This document shows positions 14,625 to 24,555 of a stretch of 34,980 nt of DNA, piece by piece. Each line of letters opens with the position of its first letter. Within the stretch, counting starts at the first letter, position 1. The DNA lies in the NCBI GenBank assembly GCA_964530695.1, contig CAZGYQ010000027.1, forward strand, positions 1-34,980. Reading direction: 5' to 3'. Origin of the DNA: VFBF01 sp964530695 (GTDB lineage Bacteria; Pseudomonadota; Alphaproteobacteria; Caulobacterales; Aquidulcibacteraceae). Both the position numbers and the translations under genes were made by a program. Under the pieces are notes generated by a model. That model was not told the DNA's origin. It made no database searches and worked only from the letters and a program-made list of their open reading frames with translations.

Positions 14625-16751
14625 GTGACGGAACCCAAGCCCGGCCCGGACGGCGGCAGTTCCGGGCAACCAGGCCCGGGAAACAGGAGCGGACTGGACT
14701 GGGCGCGGCTGCGCGCCTCCACGGCCGCCGGCTACATGGAGCGCATCCTCGCGGAGCGCTCGCGCACGAGCTACCTCTGGGCGGGCGGCGCGGCGCTCAT
14801 GGTCGTGCTGGTGGCGGTCATCGGGTTCTGGGCGTGGGCGATCAAGGATCTGCCGCGCATGCCGGACTCGGCGTCGCTGTGGGTGCTCAACCGCCAGCCC
14901 GGCGTGACCTTCATCGACGCCGAAGGGCGCACCATCGGCATCCGCGGCGCCTTCTACGGCCGCAGCGTGGCCTACAAGGAACTGCCGCCGCACGTCTGGC
15001 AGTCGTTCATCGCCATCGAGGACCGCCGCTTCTTCGAGCACCGCGGCGTCGACAGGCAAGGCATGATCCGCGCGATGCTGGCGAACCTGAGCGCCGGCGG
15101 CACGGTGCAGGGCGGCTCCACGATCACGCAACAGCTGGTGAAGAACCTCTTCCTGAAGCCGGAACGCACCATCCAGCGCAAGCTGCAGGAAATGATCCTC
15201 GCCGGCCGCATCGAGAGCCGGCTGACGAAGGACGAGATTCTCGATCTCTATCTCAATCGCGTCGACCTCGGCTCGCAGGCGTTCGGCGTGGACGCGGCGG
15301 CGCGTCGCTATTTCGGCAAGGGCGCCGCGCAGCTTTCGCTGGCGGAAGCCGCGATGATCGCCGGATTGCCGAAGGCGCCGACGGATCTTTCTCCCACGCG
15401 CAACCTCGCGCGCGCGAAGGCGCGTCAGCTCGTTGTGCTCGAAGCGATGCAGGACGCGGGCTTCATCGACGCAGCACAGCGCGCGGAAGCCGGCGAGGCG
15501 CCGATCGTGCTTGCAACCCGCCCGCCCGGCGAGGGTGAACTCGGGTACATCTTCGACATGGCCGTGGACGAGGCGCGCAAGCGTTCAGGCGAACTCTCGC
15601 CCGATCTCGTGCTGCGGCTGACGGTGGACGTCGCATTGCAGGACGCCGCCGTGCAGACGGTGCGCTCGGGCCTCGGGCCGCTCGGACGCGTGCGCTGTCC
15701 CGCAGCGGCGGCGACCAAGTCCGGCGCACAACCGAAACGCACGACCTGCCGCAAGCTGCAGGGCGCGCTGGTGATGGTCGATCATCGCGGCGCCATCCGC
15801 GCGCTCGTCGGCGGATCAAGTTACGAGGAAAGCAAGTTCAACCGCGCGGTGCGGGCCAAGCGTCAGCCCGGCTCCTCGTTCAAGACCTTCGTGTACGCGG
15901 CCGCCGTGGAACAGGGGCTCGACCCCGACACGGTCCGCTATGACGAGCCGGTGACCATCCAGGGCTGGAAGCCGCAGAACTACGACGAGAGCTACACCGG
16001 CGCGGTGACGCTGCGCTCGGCGTTCGCGCTGTCTCTGAACACCGTCGCCGCCGAGGTCGCCGACGAAGTCGGCATCAACCGCGTCGCCGATCTCGCCTGT
16101 CGTTTCGGGGTGCAATCCATCCCGTGCACAGACGAGGCGCGGCGCAAGACGCCGATCCCGCCGTCCATCGCGCTCGGCTCAATGGAAGTGACGCTGCTCG
16201 AAATGACGCAGGCCTTCTCGACATTCATGCGCGAAGGCCAGAGGCTCGATGCATTTCTCGTGGAAAGCGCGGAGAATTCGAAGGGCGATGCGCTCTACCG
16301 GCGCCCGATCGTCAGTCCGCTGCAGATCTACGATCCTGAATATACGCACACGATGAACGGCATGCTCGGCCGCGTCGTGCAGACCGGCACCGGCACGCAC
16401 GCGCGCCTCGGCGATCGCGACGTCGCGGGCAAGACCGGCACCAGCCAGGATTGGCGCGACGCCTGGTTCATCGGCTACACCGCCGACTACACGACCGGCG
16501 TGTGGGTCGGCTACGACGACTTCTCGCCGATGCCACGCATCACCGGCGGCGGCGCGCCGGCCGATATCTGGGTGAACTTCATGCGCGTGGCGGAGCGCGA
16601 TCGGGAGCCGCAGGCCATTCCCGGCGTCAATCCCCCGCCGGTTTCGCGTGCGCGCCAGGAAATGTCTTCGTTCTACCGCTCCCTCGCCGAAGCCTTCGGC
16701 AAGATCATCAACCCGGGACGCGAGAAGGACCGGTCGGACCTTCTCCAATGA
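14625..16751 (+). CDS. Bifunctional penicillin-binding protein, class A (PBP1A family)
   Basis: A 708-aa inner-membrane peptidoglycan synthase. One transmembrane anchor lies at about residues 50-72. A GT51 glycosyltransferase domain follows with catalytic Glu132 in 'FIAIEDRRFFEHRGVD' and 'GGSTITQQLVKNLFL'. The transpeptidase domain has Ser417-x-x-Lys420 in 'RQPGSSFKTFVYAAA', 'SLN' in 'FALSLNTVA', and 'AGKTGTSQDWRDAWFIGYT'. I chose the GTG at 14625, preceded by GAGGA at 8 bases; an in-frame TTG at 14514 and ATG at 14523 would add a 30-odd residue stretch that does not look like PBP sequence. Its stop overlaps the ABC-F start by 4 bases. Divergent from the GTA block and not part of it. Confidence 0.95.
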   Translation: MTEPKPGPDGGSSGQPGPGNRSGLDWARLRASTAAGYMERILAERSRTSYLWAGGAALMVVLVAVIGFWAWAIKDLPRMPDSASLWVLNRQPGVTFIDAEGRTIGIRGAFYGRSVAYKELPPHVWQSFIAIEDRRFFEHRGVDRQGMIRAMLANLSAGGTVQGGSTITQQLVKNLFLKPERTIQRKLQEMILAGRIESRLTKDEILDLYLNRVDLGSQAFGVDAAARRYFGKGAAQLSLAEAAMIAGLPKAPTDLSPTRNLARAKARQLVVLEAMQDAGFIDAAQRAEAGEAPIVLATRPPGEGELGYIFDMAVDEARKRSGELSPDLVLRLTVDVALQDAAVQTVRSGLGPLGRVRCPAAAATKSGAQPKRTTCRKLQGALVMVDHRGAIRALVGGSSYEESKFNRAVRAKRQPGSSFKTFVYAAAVEQGLDPDTVRYDEPVTIQGWKPQNYDESYTGAVTLRSAFALSLNTVAAEVADEVGINRVADLACRFGVQSIPCTDEARRKTPIPPSIALGSMEVTLLEMTQAFSTFMREGQRLDAFLVESAENSKGDALYRRPIVSPLQIYDPEYTHTMNGMLGRVVQTGTGTHARLGDRDVAGKTGTSQDWRDAWFIGYTADYTTGVWVGYDDFSPMPRITGGGAPADIWVNFMRVAERDREPQAIPGVNPPPVSRARQEMSSFYRSLAEAFGKIINPGREKDRSDLLQ

Positions 16752-18556
16752 GCCGTGATCTTGCGCAACTGAAGGACGTGCGGCTTTCGCTCGGCGGCGC
16801 GCCGCTGTTCGAGGGCGTCGACATGGCGCTGATCAAGGGCGAGCGTGCGACGCTCGTCGGCGACAACGGCGCGGGAAAATCCACGCTCATGCGCATCCTT
16901 GCGCGGCGGGTCGAGCCCGATCGCGGATCGCTGACCTTCGCCTCGGGCGTATCGCTGGCGTACGTCGCGCAGGAACCAGACCTCGACGGATACACGACGC
17001 TGCGCGACTACGTCGAAGCGCCGTTCGGCGACGATCCGCCGACGCCGCACCATCGCGCCGAAGCGTTGCTGGAAGCCTACGGCCTCGATCCCGACCGCGC
17101 GCCCGTGGGCCTTTCCGGCGGCGAAGCCCGGCGCGCGGCGCTGGCGCGCGCGTTCGCGGCCGACCCCGACATCCTGCTGCTCGACGAGCCGACCAATCAT
17201 CTCGACATTCCCGCCATCGAGGACCTGGAAATCCGCCTGCGCGATTTTTCCGGCGCAAGCCTCATCGTCAGCCACGACCGGCGCTTCCTCGAACGCGTCT
17301 CCACGGTCTGCTACTGGCTGCGCAACGGCCGCGTGCAGAAGCTGGAGCGCGGCTTTTCGGCCTTCGACGACTGGGCGGCGGGCATCGAGGCGGCGGAGGC
17401 GAAGTCGTTTTCCAAACTGGAGACGCACCTCGCGGCGGAGGAGCACTGGCTGCTACGCGGCGTCACCGCGCGCCGCTCGCGCAACGAGGGCCGCCGCCGC
17501 AAGCTCGAAGCGATGCGCGACCAGCGGCGCAGGCAGAAGGCGCAACTCACCCGCTCCAGCGCCGAGATCGCCGCTGACAAGGGCGCCGAAGGCGGCAGGC
17601 TCGTCATCGAGGCCAGGGGCGTTTCGAAAAGCTACGGCGGTCGCGATGTGGTGCGCGACCTCAACCTGAAAATCATGCGCGGCGACCGCGTCGGCCTCGT
17701 CGGCCCCAACGGCGCGGGCAAGACGACGCTCATCGACATCCTGCTGGAAAAACGCGCGCCGGATTCGGGCAGCGTGCGCGTCGGCGCCAATCTGGAGATC
17801 GCCTACGTCGACCAGCAGCGCTCCATCCTTAAGCCGGATGAAACCATCTGGGAGACGCTCTGCCCGCTCGGCGGCGACCAGGTGATGGTGCGTGGACGTC
17901 CGCGCCACGTCGCGGCCTACGCGAAGTCCTTCCTGTTCCCGCCCACGCAACTCCGCCAGCCGACAAAGGCGCTCTCCGGCGGCGAGAAGAACCGCCTCGC
18001 GCTGGCGGTGTCGCTCGCCAAGTCCGCCAACCTGCTGGTGCTCGACGAACCCACCAACGACCTCGACATGGACACCCTCGACGGCCTTGAGGACATGCTC
18101 GCCAGCTACGACGGCACCATCCTCATCGTCAGCCACGACCGCGCCTTCCTCGACGGGGTGACGACGCAGATCCTCGGCGCGCTCGGCGACGGCAAATGGG
18201 CCGAGACCCCCGGCGGCTACGCCGATTTCGAACGCGAGCACGGCGGCTATGCGCCGAAGCGGGCGACGTCGCCGGCGAAGGCCGCGGCGCCCGATCCCGC
18301 CCCCGCGGAACGCCGCGTCCGCAAGCTCAGTTACAAGGACGAGCGCCGCCTCGGCGAACTCGACGCCCGCATCCCGGCGCTGGAGGCAGAGATCTCGCGC
18401 CTGGAGGCCAGACTGGCCGAGCCGGGCCTCTTTTCCGACAATCCCGAGATCTTCGCGAAGACCGCCGACCGCCTCGCCGCCGCCCGGAGCGAAAAGGACG
18501 ACGCAGAAACCGAATGGCTGGAGATCGAGGAGCGGCGTGCGGCGCTTGCGACGTGA
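16748..18556 (+). CDS. ABC-F family ATPase (Uup-like)
   Basis: A 602-aa cytosolic ABC-F protein with two ATPase domains and no membrane domain. Walker A motifs are 'VGDNGAGKST' (about 38-47) and 'VGPNGAGKTT'; signatures are 'LSGGEARRAALARAF' and 'LSGGEKNRLALAVSLA'; Walker B motifs run into 'LLLDEPTNHLD' and 'LVLDEPTNDLD'. A charged linker of about 80 residues separates the domains. The C-terminal helical hairpin ('LSYKDERRLGELDARIPALE...SRLEARL') is the Uup-type extension, which binds nucleic acids. ABC-F proteins act on ribosomes or, in Uup, affect transposon excision and branched DNA. ATG overlaps the pbp stop (ATGA), indicating an operon. Confidence 0.93.
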   Translation: MSRDLAQLKDVRLSLGGAPLFEGVDMALIKGERATLVGDNGAGKSTLMRILARRVEPDRGSLTFASGVSLAYVAQEPDLDGYTTLRDYVEAPFGDDPPTPHHRAEALLEAYGLDPDRAPVGLSGGEARRAALARAFAADPDILLLDEPTNHLDIPAIEDLEIRLRDFSGASLIVSHDRRFLERVSTVCYWLRNGRVQKLERGFSAFDDWAAGIEAAEAKSFSKLETHLAAEEHWLLRGVTARRSRNEGRRRKLEAMRDQRRRQKAQLTRSSAEIAADKGAEGGRLVIEARGVSKSYGGRDVVRDLNLKIMRGDRVGLVGPNGAGKTTLIDILLEKRAPDSGSVRVGANLEIAYVDQQRSILKPDETIWETLCPLGGDQVMVRGRPRHVAAYAKSFLFPPTQLRQPTKALSGGEKNRLALAVSLAKSANLLVLDEPTNDLDMDTLDGLEDMLASYDGTILIVSHDRAFLDGVTTQILGALGDGKWAETPGGYADFEREHGGYAPKRATSPAKAAAPDPAPAERRVRKLSYKDERRLGELDARIPALEAEISRLEARLAEPGLFSDNPEIFAKTADRLAAARSEKDDAETEWLEIEERRAALAT

Positions 18557-18666
18557 TCCGGCGACCTGATCCGGGTCCTGCCGCGGCGCAGTGAACCGAT
18601 ATCGCGAAGCCCTTTGTTAACCGACCGCCGCTAGCTTGCTGAAGGCAATTCTCCAAGGGATCTGAC

Positions 18667-19767
18667 ATGTCCGCCAACGGCGCCCGCTTCGCCAAGCTGA
18701 TCGACCTCGCCCACGCGCCGTCGAGCGAGAAGCGCCGCGAACTGCTGCGCGAGGCCACGGATCTGTTCTTCGCGACCTCCGACCAGCGCACCAGCCGCGA
18801 GACGCAGCTCTTCGACGAGGTGCTGCGCACCGTCGCCAAGGAAATGCAGGAAAGCGTGCTCGCCGAACTGGCCGAGCGCTTCGCCGACGCCTACGACGCG
18901 CCCGTCCAGCTGTTGCAGGACCTCGCCTTCAACACATTCGCCGTCGCCGAGCCCATCCTGAAGCGCTCGCCCATCCTCAACGAGGACGTGCTGGTAAAGC
19001 TCGTGGCCGAGCAGTCGCAGGACCACATCAAGGCGATCGCCCAGCGCGAGACGGTCAGCCCCCGCGTCTCCGACGCCATCGTGCGCGTGGGCGACGACGA
19101 TGCGCTGGAAACCCTGCTCGGCAACGCCGGCGCGCGCATCGATCGCCCGGCGATGGAGCGCGTCGTCGATCGCGCCCGCGACAACCAGCGCCTGCACGGC
19201 GGCGTCGTGGGCCGCCACGACATCCCGCTCGACTTGCTCAACGAGATGTACTTCGTCGTCGAGCAGAAGCTGCGCAGCGCCATCCTCGAACGCAACGCCA
19301 GCGTCGACCCGTCCGAACTGGACCAGGCGCTGGAGCGCGCGCGGCTGCGCATGCAGCAGCGCCAGGCGACCGCCATGACCGACGAAATGCGCCAGGCGCA
19401 GAAGCTCATCGAGCAGAAGAAGCGCGCAGGAGAACTGAAGCCGCCGCTGCTCGTCACCCTCTACCGCGACAACAGGATCGTCGCCTTCACGCTCGGCCTC
19501 GCCGAACTCGTCGGCCTCGACTACGACACCGCGCACGGCATCATCGCCCGGGGCGACATGGAAGCGCTGGCGATGATCTGCCGCTCAGCGAACTTCGAGC
19601 GCCCGCTGTTCGTGACGATCGCCGTGCTCTGCTGCGGCGGCAATGACGCGATGAAGCAGGCCGAGCATTTCGGCCGCATCTACAGCGCCGTGCCCGTGGA
19701 AGCCGCCCAGCGCGCGATGCGCTTCTTCAAGGTGCGCAAAGGCGCGAGCGAACAGATCGCGGCTTGA
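18667..19767 (+). CDS. DUF2336 domain protein
   Basis: A 366-aa predicted cytosolic, mostly helical protein of the alphaproteobacterial DUF2336 family; function unknown. The family pattern is visible in 'RFAKLIDLAHAPSSEKRRELLREATDLFF', 'DEVLRTVAKEMQESVLAELAERFAD' and repeated HEAT-like helical pairs ('AEPILKRSPILNEDVLVKLVAEQSQDHIKAIAQRETVS', quoted in pieces). The C-terminal third repeats a pattern around 'LVTLYRDNRIVAFTLGLAELVGLDYDTAHGII' and 'FVTIAVLCCGGNDAMKQAEHFGRIYSAVPVEAAQRAMRF'. No catalytic motif or membrane segment is apparent. It has its own 110-base upstream region, and its stop is only 9 bases from the end of the convergent restriction gene. Confidence 0.88.
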   Translation: MSANGARFAKLIDLAHAPSSEKRRELLREATDLFFATSDQRTSRETQLFDEVLRTVAKEMQESVLAELAERFADAYDAPVQLLQDLAFNTFAVAEPILKRSPILNEDVLVKLVAEQSQDHIKAIAQRETVSPRVSDAIVRVGDDDALETLLGNAGARIDRPAMERVVDRARDNQRLHGGVVGRHDIPLDLLNEMYFVVEQKLRSAILERNASVDPSELDQALERARLRMQQRQATAMTDEMRQAQKLIEQKKRAGELKPPLLVTLYRDNRIVAFTLGLAELVGLDYDTAHGIIARGDMEALAMICRSANFERPLFVTIAVLCCGGNDAMKQAEHFGRIYSAVPVEAAQRAMRFFKVRKGASEQIAA

Positions 19768-19776
19768 GGCGCGCGA

Positions 19777-20568
19777 CTACGCCAGATAGTCACTGATAGT
19801 CTTCACATCGACCTGCTTGGCCGGGACCAACCGGTAGTGCTTTTCATCGACAATGCGAACTCTACTGTCCTGCAAAGTGAGCTCGAACAACGCCACTACG
19901 CCGTCAGCCATGAACTGGGCTGAAATCGCTCGACAACGAAGGCCCGGAAACTCCTGCTCAACAAACCCGATATCTTGAGCTGTTTGGACAGCGCCGATCT
20001 TGTCCTTGCCGCCCTTCGCCTGCACCGGGATCAAATAATGGCATCCGCGCTTGTCTAGACCAACATACAATTCGTCGATTTCGATTTGCCCGACGCCTTT
20101 GACGTAAGTCCGAAGATGGCTCTGAAGACTGTAAGTGGTGAGACCCAGAAATGTATCGACCAGTCGGTTGTAGCGAACGATCGCGAGAAGAGCCTGCTCT
20201 TCATCACGCGCATAGCCGCGAATGAGTTCCGGCGTCGCATCCGGTATGGTTATGCGCACCAAGTCCGCCCGCGGCTCGATACGCTGTACGTCCGCAAGTT
20301 TGAACCTGTACTTCGCTCTCCCCGCACCTTCTATAATCCACTCGAATCCAGGCGGTTGGGTGGCTGTTATAGACTCGGGAAGCACCCGCCGGTATCGAAA
20401 CGCGTAGACAACGTCACCGGGATTTAAGTCGAGTTCAGGCGCAAGTTCATCGCCGGCCTCAATGATCTCGCGGCGAATAAACTCAAAATGCCGCTCACCC
20501 TTTTTGAAATGTTCGAAGAAAATCTTCTCGATAATGAGATCGTACGCGGCAATTGCTCTGCTGGCCAT
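19777..20568 (-). CDS. Putative type II restriction endonuclease (PD-(D/E)xK-like), partner of the C5 methyltransferase
   Basis: A 263-aa protein of no family I recognise by name. A candidate nuclease core lies at residues 163-190: Asp165 and Glu166 in 'GQIEIDELYVGLD', then 'YLIPVQAKGGKDKIG' with Gln183-Ala-Lys185. That is a PD-(D/E)xK arrangement with Gln in place of the usual acidic residue of the ExK pair, a variation known in several restriction enzymes. Its place directly downstream of a vsr-methyltransferase pair on the same strand, and the low GC, make it the likely cognate restriction enzyme. The N-terminal half ('GDVVYAFRYRRVLPESI', 'GRAKYRFKLADVQRIEP') may recognise DNA. Specificity cannot be read from sequence. 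Confidence 0.7.
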   Translation of the reverse strand: MASRAIAAYDLIIEKIFFEHFKKGERHFEFIRREIIEAGDELAPELDLNPGDVVYAFRYRRVLPESITATQPPGFEWIIEGAGRAKYRFKLADVQRIEPRADLVRITIPDATPELIRGYARDEEQALLAIVRYNRLVDTFLGLTTYSLQSHLRTYVKGVGQIEIDELYVGLDKRGCHYLIPVQAKGGKDKIGAVQTAQDIGFVEQEFPGLRCRAISAQFMADGVVALFELTLQDSRVRIVDEKHYRLVPAKQVDVKTISDYLA

Positions 20569-20595
20569 TCGACACCCTTTGAACTCCTAGCAGCC

Positions 20596-21936
20596 TCACG
20601 CCGCATTCAGTAAGGCCAGCCGCTCCTGCTCGATTTGGGACTGTTTGCGTTTTTTTGCACCGCTCTTGCGGTCCCTACGACCGGATGGCGCATCCACGGA
20701 AAAAAAACGAGCTGCAGCACTCATGTCAAAAGTTAGCGCTTCCTCATGCTGCAATGCGATGGTCTTCCTCGGCCGTCGCAGAACGACACCCAGCGACTTT
20801 GCCACTGAAGCCCCAACCGCCCGCGCCAAAGGTGGCGGAACGGAGTTCCCTACTTCGCGGGCACCGTGCCACTTGGTGGCGTTGAACCGAAACCAATCGG
20901 GATAACCATGCAAGCGCGCCATTTCCCGCACGGTGACGCAACGTTGATAGAGGTAGTGGATCGGCCGGGGGCTGGTAAAGGCGCCGCGCGCGCCGTCTGT
21001 ACCGGCGCGCAACGTATTCGACAGCCCATGTGGCGGCAGCTTGAAGAAGCGTGAGATCGGCTCGACCCCGCCTGCCGCCGTTTCAGCAAACCGGCGACGC
21101 GAAATCGCCGAATGTTCCGTGCGTGCGCTGGATGTGATCGCGCCGGGATCCCACTTGCGAACGTAGCCATAGTGCCAAGCATCGTTGGTGAGACACCGCA
21201 TCTCGCGTGCGTAGGCACTCGGAATGCCGAAGCGCTTCGTTCGGACCGTGTCACCGCCTTGAAGTGTTGCGAACGAATCCGCGTCCGGCAGATCGCCTAA
21301 CGCATCGGCGCATGTGGGGCCGCGCGGCAACCCGAACGCAGGCTCCCCATCCGCAGGCCAAACAAGCGGAGTCGGATAGGACGGCAGCGCTTCGCCCTTC
21401 TTGGAGCCCATAAGAATCAACCGCTCGCGATGCTGCGGTACGCCGTAGTCCGCCGCATCGAGCACGCGCCAAGGCGTATGCATCGCATAGCCGGCCTTCT
21501 CGAACGCAGCGACGAGTTCGCGCAGAAATTGCCTATGCTTCCCAACTGTTAAGCCCTTAACGTTCTCGAAGACGAACGTGCGCGCATCCAATTCTGCAAC
21601 GATACGAACGAAATCGAGTACGAGCGCATTGCGCTTGTCGTCGAGCGCTCGGTGCCCGATCATCGAGAAGCCTTGGCAGGGAGGCCCACCGAAAACGCAA
21701 TCGACGCGCCGATCACCAAGACCGGCGGCAATTCGAATATCGTCTCCGGTCAAATCGGAGACGGATCGTGCGAGCACGGCGCAATCGGGGAAATTAAATT
21801 TATGCACGGCAGCGTGAACAGGGTCGATTTCGACTGCGGCCACAACGTCAAATCCGGCCTGCTCAAAGCCAAGACTCATGCCGCCGGCACCCGCAAAAAG
21901 ATCGACACCGGTCGGACGCATCGTAACCCCGTTCAA
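20596..21936 (-). CDS. DNA (cytosine-5-)-methyltransferase
   Basis: A 446-aa C5-cytosine methyltransferase. Motif I 'DLFAGAGGMSLGFEQAGF' binds AdoMet; motif IV 'FGGPPCQGFSMIG' has catalytic Cys87; motif VI 'FVFENVKGL' has Glu124; motif VIII is 'YGVPQHRERLILMG'; motif IX is 'REMARLHGYPDWF'; motif X is 'REVGNSVPPPLARAVGASV'. The target recognition domain lies at about 190-310. A C-terminal basic tail of about 70 residues ('PSGRRDRKSGAKKRKQSQIEQ') is unusual. The first ATG (21936) overlaps the vsr stop; a second Met five residues on (MRPTG) is also possible. It protects host DNA and matches a Vsr partner, which repairs T:G mismatches from deaminated 5-methylcytosine. Confidence 0.96.
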   Translation of the reverse strand: MNGVTMRPTGVDLFAGAGGMSLGFEQAGFDVVAAVEIDPVHAAVHKFNFPDCAVLARSVSDLTGDDIRIAAGLGDRRVDCVFGGPPCQGFSMIGHRALDDKRNALVLDFVRIVAELDARTFVFENVKGLTVGKHRQFLRELVAAFEKAGYAMHTPWRVLDAADYGVPQHRERLILMGSKKGEALPSYPTPLVWPADGEPAFGLPRGPTCADALGDLPDADSFATLQGGDTVRTKRFGIPSAYAREMRCLTNDAWHYGYVRKWDPGAITSSARTEHSAISRRRFAETAAGGVEPISRFFKLPPHGLSNTLRAGTDGARGAFTSPRPIHYLYQRCVTVREMARLHGYPDWFRFNATKWHGAREVGNSVPPPLARAVGASVAKSLGVVLRRPRKTIALQHEEALTFDMSAAARFFSVDAPSGRRDRKSGAKKRKQSQIEQERLALLNAA

Positions 21937-22367
21937 TTACCGCCAGCTTCGTTCGATTCGGACGTTTCCGCTAAGAACAAATCAAGCACAAGCAAGAGCT
22001 TGGTGCAATCGCGCGTTTGGCACTGCCAAATCGTCATGGCTCGCCATCCCTGACGGCGCAACTTGGCTCGCACTGCCCGATCTCGAGCTTTGTTTCGGTC
22101 AATCTTTTCGGCCCAAAAGGCGACGTTCGACTTTGGCAACCGCCCCTTTCGGCATCGATGACCGTGCCAGAAACAACCATGCACGAAAATGGCGACGCGT
22201 CGGCTAGGTAGCACGATGTCAGGCGTTCCCGGAAGATCGCGACGGTGCAGACGGAAACGGTAGCCCATTGCATGCAGCGCTCGTCGGACGACCAGTTCCG
22301 GGCCTGTATTCTTGCCCTTCACGGCGCGCATGATCGCCGAACGAACAACTGGAGAGCGGTTGTCCAC
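21933..22367 (-). CDS. vsr: Very short patch repair endonuclease Vsr
   Basis: A 144-aa Vsr endonuclease that nicks 5' of the T in T:G mismatches arising from 5-methylcytosine deamination. Compared with the E. coli enzyme all key positions are present, shifted by one: Glu24, catalytic Asp50 in 'LPGTPDIVL', His63 and His68 in 'IFVHGCFWHGHRC', and the zinc ligands Cys65, His70, Cys72 and Cys116. The usual 'WEC' is 'WQC' here. The start is GTG at 22367, immediately after the prfC stop; an internal ATG at residue 13 would cut the conserved N-terminus. First gene of the V-M-R operon. Confidence 0.95.
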   Translation of the reverse strand: MDNRSPVVRSAIMRAVKGKNTGPELVVRRALHAMGYRFRLHRRDLPGTPDIVLPSRRVAIFVHGCFWHGHRCRKGRLPKSNVAFWAEKIDRNKARDRAVRAKLRRQGWRAMTIWQCQTRDCTKLLLVLDLFLAETSESNEAGGN

Positions 22368-23975
<1,608 letters not shown>

Positions 23976-23993
23976 GAGGGCGCGCGTGTACGC

Positions 23994-24380
23994 TTACGCC
24001 GCCGCTCCGGCAAGGTTCCAGACCTGCTGGTTCACGAACGCCGGATCGCAGCCGAAACGGTTCTGGTAGACGAGGAGCCGGGCCAGCGTGGTCAGCGGCG
24101 CCGACGCCAGCCGCACCGCCACTTCCACCGGCTTGCGCGCCCGCATGGGAACCACGAACAGCGCCGCATTGGCCTCGCTGCTCAGGGCGATCTCGGTGGC
24201 GATGGCGAACGCCACGTCCGGATGCGCGTTGGCGAAGGACCCCGCCGAAAACAGCGCCTCCTGCCCCGTCCTGATGGCGTGATCCATCCGGGCCTTCGCG
24301 GGCGAGCCGCCGCCAACACGCGCGAACGTGTCCGCCGGCAGGCCCAGATCAAGCACCGTATCGTTCAGGAGGAACAACAT
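23994..24380 (-). CDS. Conserved-looking hypothetical protein upstream of prfC
   Basis: A 128-aa protein I do not recognise. It starts 'MLFLLNDTVLDLGLPADTF' and ends with a hydrophobic helix near 'VYQNRFGCDPAFVNQQVWNLAG'. No signal peptide or catalytic motif is seen; composition is that of an ordinary cytosolic protein with Ala-rich helices ('HPDVAFAIATEIALSSEANAALF'). It lies 18 bases upstream of prfC on the same strand, so an operon is likely. The third-position GC and uninterrupted frame support coding. Its upstream region (24381-24555) holds tandem and inverted repeats and is shared with the divergent Sel1 gene. Confidence 0.65.
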   Translation of the reverse strand: MLFLLNDTVLDLGLPADTFARVGGGSPAKARMDHAIRTGQEALFSAGSFANAHPDVAFAIATEIALSSEANAALFVVPMRARKPVEVAVRLASAPLTTLARLLVYQNRFGCDPAFVNQQVWNLAGAAA

Positions 24381-24451
24381 CGCCTCAGATGTAGGGAAGA
24401 AAGTTTAAGGATCCTTGCAGTCGCCTGCGTCAGGCGCGCCCAAGCGCGCCC

Positions 24452-24479
24452 GGGGATCTGGGGATCTGGGGATCAGGGG
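24452..24479. repeat. Short tandem repeat, 8-base unit
   Basis: Three and a half copies of GGGGATCT (last full copy GGGGATCA) in the intergenic region between the prfC-side operon and the Sel1 gene. Copy number of such a repeat can vary by slippage. Confidence 0.8.
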
Positions 24480-24505
24480 CCGGGCGACCGGGGGGCCGGC
24501 CCCTG
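24474..24505. repeat. Inverted repeat, 10-base arms
   Basis: CAGGGGCCGG at 24474-24483 and its exact complement at 24496-24505, with a 12-base loop. It overlaps the tandem repeat and lies about 50 bases before the Sel1-gene start, within its probable promoter or leader. No T-run follows on either strand, so a terminator role is not supported. Confidence 0.7.
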
Positions 24506-24555
24506 TATCCCGGAATCGCCGTCCTTGATAAGGAAGCGGCGGACAGGAGTTTTTC

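Larger units (their letters stand above)
19777..22367 (-). mobile_element. Restriction-modification island: vsr - C5 methyltransferase - putative endonuclease
   Basis: Three minus-strand genes with visibly lower GC than both flanks: two 60-base samples counted at 19801-19860 and 20041-20100 are 55% and 50% GC, against 85% in a sample of the nearby ABC-F gene. Gene order is V-M-R, with a 4-base overlap and a 27-base gap. The island fits exactly between the prfC stop (22368-22370) and the 3' end of the DUF2336 gene. I see no integrase, transposase or flanking repeat. This is probably a horizontally acquired type II system. Confidence 0.85.

Noticed and set aside
24452..24479. CRISPR-like repeat
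   Set aside because: Units are 8 bases with no spacers and no cas genes; it is a simple tandem repeat.
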